Source of the DNA: Cucumis sativus
Taxonomy: Eukaryota > Streptophyta > Magnoliopsida > Cucurbitales > Cucurbitaceae
NCBI RefSeq assembly: GCF_000004075.3
Contig: NC_026660.2
Span: forward strand, 1,178,001 to 1,242,000
Direction of reading: 5' to 3'
DNA length: 64,000 bases
Shown here: in pieces, positions 38,654 to 49,812 of the stretch
Layout: the number at the start of each line of letters is the position of its first letter
Numbering within the stretch: the stretch's first letter is position 1
Translations under genes and position numbers: made by a program
The notes under the pieces: generated by a model
Seen by the model: only the letters and a program-made list of their open reading frames with translations
What the model was told of the DNA's origin: nothing
The model's database searches: none

Positions 38654-39376
38654 TTATGAATTAGAAAGTAAGAAAAAATGTATTATTACACAAACTAACA
38701 TAATCTCAAAATTAGACTTAAATTTGAAGCAAAAGATAGAAATTCTTACAGCTTCAATGTCGATTTCATAAACTCTAAGCTTCCTTCTTTCTCTGCAACT
38801 ACCTCTGTACGCCACAACAATATGAGCAACACCCAAAAACAGAGAACAAATAAACAGACCCATTTCCATGGCTCTTTCTCCCTTACTCGTCATCATCTCA
38901 CCAAACACACACCAAGCTTTCACCGCAACAAAAGCCACTGATATCAAAGAACAAGCCATCACCGCCGCTAAATATGGCCCTCGAGATAGCTTAGGACCAT
39001 TGCACAAACTGTAAAAACCTACACAAGAAAAAACAGAGCCCTGTTAAAACCACTCGGCCGATTTCAATTGCTCTGTTTTTTTTTTCTTTAATGTCTTACA
39101 GATGAGAATGGCGGATCTGGAAATAGAGATGAGGGGAATGTCAACAAGAGAGGAAGAGAAATGGTAGTTTTGGAGATGGGAAGAGAGAGATTTGAAGGAA
39201 AGGGAATCGGGATGAAGGAGGGTGGAGAGTAGAGCTGAAGGAAGAAGAGCATCGGCGATGGCGAGAAGAATTGGAGCAGAGAAGAAAAGGAGAGATAAGA
39301 GAATAGTGATTAAGAAGAATAAGGTCTTCAAAGCTCTCAAAATCTTTGTTGAATTGTCTTCCTTTTGAAAACCCAT
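38654..39376 (-). pseudogene. N-terminal membrane part of a plant alpha/beta-hydrolase family protein, truncated
   Basis: Exon 1 39376-39100 and exon 2 39018-38750, joined at a phase-1 intron. The combined product starts MGFQKEDNSTKILRALKTLF and contains a long hydrophobic segment (about residues 17-46), the strongly family-like LVDIPLISISRSAILIC, FYSLCNGPKLSRGPYL across the splice junction, two further membrane segments, and SCRERRKLRVYEIDIEA. From memory these match the first roughly 180 residues of large plant alpha/beta-hydrolase proteins with a membrane N-terminus. EIDIEA is followed exactly by a good donor (GTAAGA), but no hydrolase exons (GxSxG, His/Asp) follow. Reading through, the frame stops at 38654, giving 213 residues. 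Hence either a truncated gene or pseudogene, or an unusual short membrane protein. There are no internal stops in the kept part. Confidence 0.6.
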
Positions 39377-42285
39377 CTCTGATTTTGAGATTGTGGTGTG
39401 GTTTCTTAAGCAGAAGATTGAATTTTGCAGAGAGAGTGATGGATTTGTTGGGTTTGGGAGAGAGAAGACGACTTCGAGATATGGTGAATTGGGGAAAATT
39501 CAACGGTCATCAAATTAAACTTTTTTTTTTTTTTTTTTGGAAATAATCAAATGGGAATGCTATAGTTCTTTCTTTCCACATAAAAATGAGTTAACGGCTA
39601 GACTCAAACGTCCTTGTGAAAACATCTAAAAAAAAGTGAAAACGTGGTCGTATTGGTTTGACATAAAATGTAATTTACATATAATAAAACAATTAAAGAA
39701 AAGGATAAAATGTCATCTTACTTTAAAAAAATTATATTTAAAATAAAAAAATTGATAAGTCAAGGGAGGCACGTGTCCCCGTCCCTTACATGGATCCGTC
39801 GTCGTCCACATATGAGGATGACCTCTCCGTCTCCCTTCTTTCATACCCATTTTTCATTTTTTTCACACGGTAATTCTCGAAGATTGAGTTTTCGGTAGAA
39901 AAATTTTCTCTCGATTAAATTTATTTGAAATGATATTTAAATAATTAAATACCCCACTGGAATTATAGGATTAAAATGTTGATTTTGGTAATTTATAATA
40001 ATTAAAATTTTAATTATTAGATAGCCCTTTGTAATTGGAAAGAAAGAGTACAAAATAAAATCCACGTAGATGAAAGGTTTTAGTACACATCACTCCAAGC
40101 TGAGAGTGACCCCATTTATAAATTTTTTATTCAGACACTTATTTTGAATTTAAATATACATAGTTGTGTTTGACAGTCACAAATTAAATATTAAATGCAT
40201 AAATATACATACATCTCTATACTATTAGAACTAACAATACTAATTGTAGTATTTTTTTTAATTTTTATTATAAGGTTTCATCCTTTTTATTCATGTTGTT
40301 ATAAAACACAAACACTTCTTTCCATTCAATCTTTATTCCATAATTATATTATAAAATCGTAATATTTAATTTTTTCCATCTAATTTATAATCAAAATATG
40401 ATATCACCAATTTAGTATGATTTTAATAAAATATACTTTTTCTTTAGCGTGATAAAGATAGAAGAAATATTTTTTCTTTTTAAATATATAATATTATGAA
40501 TGATATGTTTTTAAATAACAAAATAATCTCCTACATCTTTATGTGATGAGTTATTGATAAAATGTAAATTTCATAAAATTGTGATTTTTTAGATGAATAC
40601 AAACAAATAAATTTTATTATATTTAAGATTAGACATTAGAGATAAAATATTTTTTTTAAAAAAAAAGCATATATTTAATGTGAGGTAGATCTTAGAGGAA
40701 AAAAATAAGTTAGTAAGTATTTTCGTGATACTTCATTCTATGATTTAGTTAGCCACTTAATTCTATAAACGATATTTATCTAAAAATTATATTGGATTAT
40801 TTTGTTAAAAGGGATTTATTTTCTCCATTTTCTTTAAATAAATAGATAGGCAGAGTGTTTTCCCCCAAATCTTTAGCAAAATAAATAGGGAACGACTTTT
40901 TTTTTATTTTTGAAAATTTTCAAAAGTGCATGTATAGTTTTTAAAAGTTTATTTAATGGTTTAAAGGTAAGTTTTTAGATAATAATATGTTTCTAAAACT
41001 TTAGATTTTTTTCGAGTTCTATTTTTTAAAAAATATTGAATGGTATAAATATATATAGAATGGTATAAATAATTACACAAATTTGATATATCATTAAACT
41101 TAATATAATTCTTGAATAAGATATTCTGAGACTTATCTTATCCTTTACTAAATTAATAATAAAAAATATAAATAATTAAATTTGTGACTAATTAAAAAAA
41201 TTGTCATGGATTTCAAATTAAAATTGAATACATAAATTAGTCCATTACGATGACATCACATGTTCTCAATCATAATCTCAAATCAATTTAATTGTTTTAC
41301 TCAAATTAAATATTATTTACTTGAGCTGAGTTCAATTGATTAAAAAACTTATAGCCAAAATGCTAAATATGATCCAAATCTATGGTTCTGGTTCATTGAG
41401 CAACTAGACTCGTGTCCATAAAACCCATAAAGAACTCTAATTAGAGGAGTTTTATGGGTGAGAAATTTTTTACTCAATTAAATTTTGAAAAAATTATTCC
41501 AAGAGCTAGAAGACTCCTTAAATCATGAAGTCGACTGCTCAAATATTGAAGTTCCTTTGAAGATACATACTTTCTTCCAATACTAAGTCTTCAAGAACAT
41601 CATCACATGCTCTATTTCCTCCAAATCAAACATAAACATTCAATCGAGAGAAAATTAGAGCATCAAATTCTAAAGATCGAACCATATCACATCAATTTTA
41701 AAGATCGAACCATATCGCATCAAATCAATGCAAGTACAACACTAACACATGTTCAGTTTCATGGATCAAATTTTTTCGAAAATCTTGTGCGAACACTAAC
41801 GTGCTTCATTATATATTTAATTTAACAATTTAAAAAATTAAAAAGAATAGTAAGCATACTAAATATGAATAAGACATTGAAAATAAGTGGGGGAACATTA
41901 AAAAGAAAAAAACAACCAATGGCATCAAATACTCAGTTGACATGGATACAAAGAAATCAAATAACTTTTATTTATCATTATTATTATTGTTTCTTTAGAA
42001 CAAATCAACCCTTAATATTTATGGAGAGGAACTTGTACAACACTTACAAAAATAAATAAGAACTAAGTTTTCATACTTTACTATCCTTACATCCATTAAT
42101 AAATTACTTTAAATTGTTATTATTATTATTTTTAAAACTGTTTATTTTGACATTTATACTAAATTATTCCCCATATTTTTATAAATATTAAATAGTTTAA
42201 AATGCCCTAAAATTCGGTACGGTTTAATTTTGGTCACAGTGAATTACCGAATTTCATTCATTCGCCAAACGGAGGGCGTTAAAGT
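39377..42285. other. Spacer, AT-rich, minor repeats
   Basis: A poly-T run (about 17) at 39522-39538 lies just upstream of the hydrolase-like start. Around 39760-39830 a GC-richer patch includes CACGTGTC. At 41409-41451 a hairpin forms from CCCATAAAGAACTC and GAGTTTTATGGG, and at 41669-41728 the sequence TAAAGATCGAACCATATC is tandemly duplicated. GAATGGTATAAATA is repeated near 41038-41072. No gene is visible. Confidence 0.45.
39770..39777. promoter_or_regulatory. G-box / ABRE-like CACGTGTC
   Basis: A CACGTG core with ABRE-like flank (GGCACGTGTCC) in a GC-richer patch about 390 bases upstream of the hydrolase-like start codon. The palindromic core is a bZIP/bHLH site; relevance is inferred from position only. 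Confidence 0.25.
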
Positions 42286-45200
42286 ATGGTCGCGAGGTCT
42301 CTGTGGCGCGCCGGAGCGAAGGTTGCCATGGCAGCCACCGCCATAGGCGGTGGTGCCGCAGCTGCCTCCATAGCCACCTCCGACGACCCTTCTATGGCTC
42401 TTAAGCTATGCACCACCGTCCCACTTCGTCTCCTTCGCCTTTCATTCACAGTTGCTACCATTGCCGTCGGTAAGCATCCCCACGTTTCCACTTCTTCCTA
42501 ATTTTATATTCCATTGGCTTTACTGGAATTGATTGCATGCTTACTGCAACTTCTTTGACTTTTTATGTAACTTTGAGCCGAGGCTTAATTGTATGCTAAC
42601 TGCTAAGAATAATTGCTGGTTTTGGTAAGGTGGTATAGGAATTGAGCTTGTTATGCTTGTTTATTTGTGCTGGAATGCGAATGTATGCCAATTATTTGCA
42701 TTGATTTCGTGAGATTTGAGTAGTTTGTTCAAGGGTTGAATTCCATTATGTTCGGAGATGTAAGATTTAGATTTATCCATATGACCAAACCCCTGAATCT
42801 GTTTTTTGAATCGGCATCACTCTTTTTTTTCTAGATTACGAATATTCATTGTGGAGATCTCCTGAAGGGAGTAGCGAGAGGGAAAAAGTTAAGCATGAAG
42901 TTCACCTTAGATCTGCACGTAGAATTCAAGAGTTATGCTTCAAAAATGGAGGAATATATATCAAGCTTGGTCAACATATTAGTCAGTTGGTATGCCTTCT
43001 ATCCACATCCCTGAGTATGTGATGAAAAAGAGGATGGAACTGCAGTTCTTTATTTACCTTACTTCGACTATCATGCAGGAGTACTTGGTGCCCCAAGAAT
43101 ATGTCCAGATAATGAGAGAATATATGTTGAACAAATGTCCAGTATCCCCGTACAATCAAGTGTGTGAAGTGTTTAAGAGAGAGCTTGGCATGACACCGGA
43201 GAAGGTATATTTCCTTGGCTCAACCTGTTTGATATAATCAGATTTAGCATTCATTCTGTTGAATGAAGATTAGTTTTGAAATCTGACCGAAGCTGGTTAT
43301 CGTGACTGTGTTACATATGAGTTAGGGCTTCTGTTTTTAAATCATGTTTTGCATAATCGCATTGCTATTGTATTAACACTATTGTTTCTTATAAACAAAA
43401 TGTTGTCTTATGATGCAAGCCTTCTCTTGTGCAGATCTTTTTGGAATTTAATCCTGCTCCAATAGCTAGTGCTTCACTTGCACAAGTGCATGTTGCACGC
43501 ACCCATGATGGGCAAAAAGTTGCTGTGAAGGTCTTGTTATATTCAATAAATTTGAACTTGAATTCACATGTTTTTTATTTTTTATTTATTTGACTTTTGA
43601 GAGCCAATTTTGTTTAATGATAATCCCTCTATATTCAGGTGCAGCACACTCATATGACTGATACTGCAGCTGCAGATCATGCTAGTGTTGCATTAATTGT
43701 GAACACCCTATATCGACTTTTTCCTTCTGTTGATTATAGGTCAGTACTAGAACATTTGATGACCTTTCTAAGGGTTTGTGGATGAATTGCATCCCGTCCT
43801 TAATAAACACATTTACTCTGAATGACGAAAAGTTCTGTACCAATTGTCAACAATATTGTTCTAGAGACTTTTGGTCATATATGATCTCTTACGATGAAAA
43901 ATGCTTTTTTTGTTTTGATTTAGGTGGTTGGTTGATGAGATCAGTGAAAGTTTGCCAAAGGTAGGTTTTCCTTTCTCTGTCTCCTATTCTCCCTTTAGTT
44001 GTATGCCCATCATTTATACTCCTTTTGCTTTGGTTGTGTATACTTTCATTTATGTCTTGAAAAATTCTTGCCCAGAATTCTTCAGTTTTCACTGGATGTC
44101 AACGAACTTTCCTCCTTTTCCCCCCTAATTGTTTAATTACTGACTTTACAACAATTAACTTTATAGTTAAAAACCTACGGGATTATCAATGTCCATATTT
44201 CATTACTTTCTATCTCTGAGTACCAACACAGCGTTTTAATCTCATCCTCAGGAACTTGATTTCTTAAACGAGGCCAGGAACAGTGAGAGATGTTTGGAAA
44301 ATTTTCGGAAGCTGTCTCCTCATATTGCGGACTATGTGTACGCACCAAAGGTGTATTGGAATTTAAGTACCTCAAAGTTATTGACCATGGAGTTTATGGA
44401 TGGTGCTCAAATAAATGATGTTAAGGCCATTCAGAAGCTTGGAGTTCAACCGTCAGAAGTTGCAAAATTAGTAAGACCACTGATTTCACTATTCTGTTTA
44501 TTGGGGAAAATTAGGCTTATTTATGTATTTTGCCTTCGTTTACTGAGTGTTCCTTTCTTTACCCACTTGACAGTCCTATATTTTCACGTGGTTTATAAAC
44601 TGCATGTATTTAAACATGTTGCACCTCAAAGTATTTTGAGTGTAACCGCGCAAAATTGATCTACTGTTTGGATATACAATTTAATTAGAGTTGGGTTGTA
44701 CTTTTATTTATATATTTATACAGTTGTAGATTGACTAGCTAGAAGATGTATTGCGGGTTTTGGAATTCAGACCATTTATTGAGACGTTCTTTGAAAATCT
44801 TTGATAATACTTCCTTGACCTTATTATGAATCAATGATATGAGTTTTCCGTCACTTGTTGATTAAATTACGTTCAACTTATTATATAGGTAAGTCATGCA
44901 TTTGCTGAGATGATATATAAGCATGGATTTGTGCACTGTGATCCTCATGCTGCAAACTTGCTCGTCCGTCCCTTGCCTTCTAATAAAAGGAACATCTTTG
45001 GTGAGCTGTTACTAAATGATCGTTTGATTTGCCAAACCCATCGATAACCTTCTTGGGATGTCAATATGTAGCCTAGCCTATTCTTTAGGAGATAAAAGGA
45101 ATGCTAATGTTGATATGTCAATTCTTCTGTCGGCACACAGGCAAGAGGAAGCCACAGTTGGTACTTTTGGACCATGGGCTGTATAAAGATCTTGACTTCA

Positions 45201-46584
45201 ACATAAGATTTAACTATGCTTCCCTTTGGAAGGTATTTCCTTCATAATTCATCGAAGTGTCGTCTAAATGTATTCATGTTGCTAGCATGGCTCTGTCTTC
45301 GCTTGTCATCTGATGTTATTTCTTTTCTTTCCCTTACTGTTAGGCTTTAATATTTTCTGATGCTGAAGCAATAAAGGAAAACAGTAAGAAATTGGGTGCT
45401 GGGGAAGATCTTTATGCATTGTTTGCTGGAATTCTTACTATGAAACCTTGGAATCGAGTCATTGACCCAGCAGTTGACCATTTAGTCATTCAAGGAACTG
45501 ACAACGAACGTTCAGAATTACAGGTAGTTTCTCTTAGATAGTACATACAACCCCAACAAATAATAATAATAATAACAATAAGAATAATAATAAAGGAAGT
45601 TTTTTTTCTTCTTTTCTTTGAGAAATAATAAAGGGAGTTCTTATATACTCTTACACAGCTGGCTTATAAAACCCATCCTGAAACACTATTACTTATTTGG
45701 TGAAACAGTTACGATCATTATTCCTAGAAAGTATGGAAAAACTCTCTTAAAATGAAGTAACTTATTCTTATCATAAGTTTTGCTCTCCTCGAGGAAGTTT
45801 TAACGATTGCAGTTACTTTAGTAAACTCCTCAACTGGCCATCTGACGGCATATGATCTTTCTTTCTTCTCAGACGTATGCTTCAGAGTATTTCCCCCAAA
45901 TCTCAGAGCTACTTAGGAAATTACCACGTGTGATCTTGTTGATGCTGAAGACAAATGATTGTTTGAGGGCGGTTAACAATTGTCTGGTAATATGCTTTTT
46001 CTTTGTAAAAAGATTTACTTTTGTAAAGCTCTATGCAGCCTTTTTAATAATTATACTTTATTTTGGGCATTGTGAAAGTTCCTCGGCCAACTTGAGTATA
46101 GTTCAGTTACTAAGGTGGAAACAGGAAGGGTTCTGTTCGGCAATTTTCTGGTGTTTATGCTAGTTTCAGCAGTTGTTAGTACTAGATAAGAGGGACAACT
46201 TTCTGAATTCAGATTATAAATTTCATGATAACTAACATTTTTGCATGCTAATTGAGCTATACTCGTTTTGACTTAACTGTGAATAAATTAAAATAGTTCT
46301 TAATGTAACATTAGCTTTAGCAATATTGTCAAAACTTTTCGGATAGTCTAAAAAAAGTATTATTAAAACGGTTTGGTTAACAGTTGCAGGGATCTTCACT
46401 GGAAACATTCCTCATAATCGGGAAGGTATCATCTGAAGCAGTTATCGAGGCAAAATTATCCGAAAATAAATCATTGACATGCTGGCTAAATGCTTGGTTG
46501 GATGAAGTAATGTTGGAAGCTCGATTTTTCACATTGCAGCTTGCTTTATGGCTTTTACATCTCAAAAAAGCTTTACTTTGGTGA
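42286..46584 (+). CDS. ABC1/UbiB atypical kinase, ADCK1-like
   Basis: Twelve exons: 42286-42469, 42835-42989, 43079-43204, 43435-43530, 43639-43739, 43924-43960, 44252-44470, 44889-45000, 45141-45232, 45344-45523, 45873-45986, 46384-46584; 538 residues. The N-terminus ([20 protein letters not shown]) is basic with Ala/Gly-rich hydrophobic stretches, suiting a mitochondrial or membrane location. UbiB-family hallmarks: IYIKLGQ (KxGQ, about 101-107), Ala-rich loop [17 protein letters not shown] (nucleotide-binding Lys, about 187), [25 protein letters not shown] (about 318-331), and LLDHGLY as the metal-binding DFG equivalent. The family regulates quinone or lipid homeostasis rather than acting as standard protein kinases; the specific substrate is not inferable. 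Exon 12 may begin at 46384 or, with the next AG, at 46390 (two residues fewer). No damage is seen. Confidence 0.9.
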
Positions 46585-47390
46585 AACTGTGAAAGCTTAG
46601 TACTAACATGAGGAAAAGCAGTTTCATCAACATACACTTTCTGAGGATTTTTCATTCTTTCTCTCCGTGATCAAATTTCCCGTTCTTTTCTTGCTGGGTT
46701 CTTGAACACGGATCGACTATACAGGCGAAGAAGAAGAGTTGAAATATAGTGTTTTACGGGACAGATTGTAATATTAATTATTATGATAGAAAATACGTAT
46801 ACATATTCATCGTTTGTCAAATTTTTCTATAGAGTGGGAGTGCAGTTGTAAGAGACAATCTTTTTTTTTTTTTTTTTTGGGGTATATTATGGATTTGGAG
46901 AAGTTACAATTGTAACTCATAACAAATTATAAATGTATCATTATTATTGAATTTTAATAAAATTTATCTCATAAAGAACGGACTTTATATATTCAATTTG
47001 AATTTTGTTTTATTTAGGTTTTATAGCTATGAGATTTAGATATTTTGAGTTTGTTATAGTAAATTTTGCCATTTCCACGGTTCCTAAAAACAATGTATTT
47101 AGAGAAAAGAAAAGAGAAAACCGTAGGGGGCCATGGGCTTCAAGCATCCGGTCTCTCTATGGCAGCTGCTAATTCTCCCTAGCTTAGTTTTTCTTCTCCG
47201 GCGACGACCTCCCAGAAACTCAGGGGCAGCGGGGACGACGAGCATTCGTCTTCTCCGGCAACGGTGACTGCCCAGGCCACCGTGCAACTAAAGGGTAAAA
47301 GCATAATTTTACACAGATGCTGACATCAGCAAAAGAATATACAAAGTGGTCTCATTTCATTTGAGCCCAAAATTTTGGATCAAACAATCA
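46585..47390. other. 3' flank of the ADCK1-like gene and upstream region of PSF3
   Basis: A poly-T run (about 20) at 46861-46878 precedes ordinary AT-rich DNA. From 47090 to 47290 the sequence turns GC-rich, with repeated TTCTCCGGCGACGACC / TTCTCCGGCAACGGTGAC, unlike its surroundings. Neither strand gives a recognisable protein there; it may be a relic of an exon or another gene's leader. Confidence 0.4.
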
Positions 47391-47392
47391 AA

Positions 47393-47400
47393 TTTCCCGC
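47393..47400 (+). promoter_or_regulatory. E2F-type site TTTCCCGC upstream of PSF3
   Basis: A perfect TTTCCCGC, the E2F/DP consensus used in plant S-phase promoters. It lies at the AT-rich to balanced-composition boundary where the PSF3 transcript probably begins. A second E2F-like core in opposite orientation follows at 47425-47432. Confidence 0.5.
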
Positions 47401-47424
47401 GCAGCAAACCCAAACCTATGCTTC

Positions 47425-47432
47425 GCGCGGGA
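47425..47432 (-). promoter_or_regulatory. Second E2F-like core (GCGCGGGA on plus)
   Basis: GCGCGGGA on the plus strand reads TCCCGCGC on the minus strand, an E2F-like core 25 bases downstream of the TTTCCCGC site. Confidence 0.4.
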
Positions 47433-47439
47433 GCTACTG

Positions 47440-49812
47440 GATTTCTCTCTTTCCCACAAGTTTCTCTTTCGGAGGACAATTGAACCACCTCGCGACGACT
47501 GGTTTCCTTCGGAGGTTTGTGGTTCACGTGTCGATAACTTGGATTATCTTCCTTTCGCCGGGGAATCACGGTGGCACGAGTTAGCAGCAGCATTTCTCTT
47601 CTTTTTGTCGAACCCCGGCATTTACCCTCACTTAGTGTGGCTTCAAATCGAATTACCCACAGTCCATAAGGTTCCGATCTGCAAGTTTGGACACTTTCGA
47701 ACACCGACCAACTAAGATCGGAGCTCTTCAGTGGTAGGATTCCCTGAGTAACTTTGCTCTAATTTGCTTCCGAATTAGATTTAGGTGTTTGAATTAGACT
47801 ACAAGTCCTTGGAATTTTTCTATTGTTATGTTTGGGTCAATTTCGAATTATTGGATTAAGGTTCAATTAATATTAATGCACTTTGAACCCTCTCGAACTC
47901 TATTGAAGTATATTACATTAGTCTTCAATCTGTGGGTATTTTTTGTTTGTGGTTCTGGACGAATTTGAGATGGTCGATTGAGGTTTACGGTTGATTTTGG
48001 ATTTGAATATCTCTCTTGAACAGTCTTTCAATTATGGTTACTGTTATTTATCCGAGTTCTAGCCTCTAAACCTTGTCTTTATTGTTTAGGCTTCTAAAAG
48101 TTGACGTTTGTTCAAGGAATTGAATTTTTGGATTGAGAATGGTTGGCCGTTGATCGGGGTAAGTAGTCTCCACATACTTTCCGGAAGATAAATTTTGGTT
48201 TAATTATGTTTTGACTATTGCGATTTGAAAAATGTTTGGAAGTTGTTTTGTATGATTTGAAATTCATCGAATTTAATTTGTATGCTTTAACGGTTTTACT
48301 ATTTGAAAGTATGTTTGTCATTCTGGATAAGTTGAAATAAAATCGTTTCCATTGATTTCAGAATTGAAAGTAAGTTTGTTTTGGACCTTTTGGTTTTGAT
48401 ATATATGATATGAAAGTTATTGAAAAGTTTGAAAGATAGATTTTTTTAAATTGTTGTTTGAAATTACATGTTACGTTTCAATTTTTTATGATTATTTTTA
48501 TCAATTCAATAAGGACTATTGGATATACCAAACTTTGTTTTGGGATCGTATGCTCATGTAGCAGCCAAGTTTGGGATAGACGGTAAATGATTTGATTGAA
48601 GCTTATTTGTAGAAAGGCACTTTATTGTGGTTTGGCATTCCTTTGTATTGAATATTTCAGTAGTTGTATTGAATGCTCTGGTTGATTGTGTTGAATTGAA
48701 TACTCTGGTCGATTTTTAATTGACATAATCTGATTGAACGACTAGAGGATTGGTGTTACCAACAGGTAACCACACTTGTCTGGGCTACTCCAATTATGCA
48801 TATTTTCCACTCTCTTAAATGAAAGAATTGATTGATTGAAAGCTATGCTAAATGAAGTATTGATCAATTGGAAGTTTTGTCTGATTGAAAATACTGATCG
48901 ATTGAATGTTTTTATTTGTTAAAACTAATGAAAATTTTGTTCTATTGAAGTCTATTTGAACTTTTTTCTAGCGGAAGTTGTAAGTTTATTTGGAAGTTTT
49001 AGTCTAAAAATTTGGTTTTGAAAGCTTTAGTTTGAAACGTTCAGTTTAGGAAAGTTAACTAATTGAAAGATATTGGCTTTGATTGTAACGAAGTTTTTAT
49101 TTGAAAGCTTTTCAAGGATTTGTATTTTTGGCTTGCATGAAAGAAAATAAATTTCAAAGTTTGATGTGGGAATTCCTTATGGAACATTTTTGTTCTCGTC
49201 TTTTGCTTTTTCTAAGTGTTTGCAAATGCGGGATCAGTGGCTTGTTCTGGAAGAAGTAAAGTATTTTGGCACAAGGCACCGGAAGATTTATTTTGATAAA
49301 TATTTTATTATTTTTAAATGTTTGAATTTGATAATTTATCTTAGAAATTGTTTGCAAGTAATTGCTTTTGCCGAGTAATGTAAGTTGTTATAGTCTGCAT
49401 TTTGGAAAGTATAATCTGTTACACACTTACCATTTGATTTTTGAACATTGTGTTCGTTTTCTCTCCATTTTTCTTAGAATGATGCTCATCTTTCTTAAGG
49501 TAACATTCAAATTTTTAGTCAAATTTTCAAAAACAAAAACAAATTTTATGAACTATTTTTTTTAGTTTTCAAAACTTAGCATGAGTTTTGAAAACATTGA
49601 TAGAAAGTAGATTGCAAAACAAAGAAACTCATTGGTGGAAGTAGTGGATGTAAGCTTAATTTTCAAAAACGAAACGGTTGATTTCCAACTAAATATTTAA
49701 TATAGAAGTACTTGGTGATGGTTGAAAATAATATATTAATTTGGAAGTTTGAGTAAATCTCTTGCAGAGGTATTGAACATTGGATTGGAGGACGTGTTGA
49801 ATGCTCTCAGAA
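47440..49812 (+). promoter_or_regulatory. Probable PSF3 5' UTR with an intron
   Basis: The sequence 47440-48155 has transcribed-leader composition. A strong donor GGTAAGTAG occurs at 48157-48165, and acceptor-like CTTGCAG at 49761-49767 (or CTCTCAG ending 49810) lies just upstream of the coding start, so a 5'-UTR intron of about 1.6 kb is plausible. Part of this intron (49540-49680) is a dispersed repeat fragment. Inferred from splice consensus only. Confidence 0.35.
49520..49690. repeat. Dispersed repeat, copy near PSF3
   Basis: Shares TTTTGAAAACATTGATAGAAAGTAG-like sequence and TTAATTTTCAAAAAC with a segment at 57870-58000 and with 16430-16530. No coding capacity. Class unknown; the shared order of motifs supports common descent. 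Confidence 0.45.

Noticed and set aside
47357-47704. 115-codon minus-strand frame in the PSF3 upstream region
   Set aside because: No recognisable domain; it covers the leader-like, GC-richer DNA and the E2F-like sites, and chance frames are longer in such composition.
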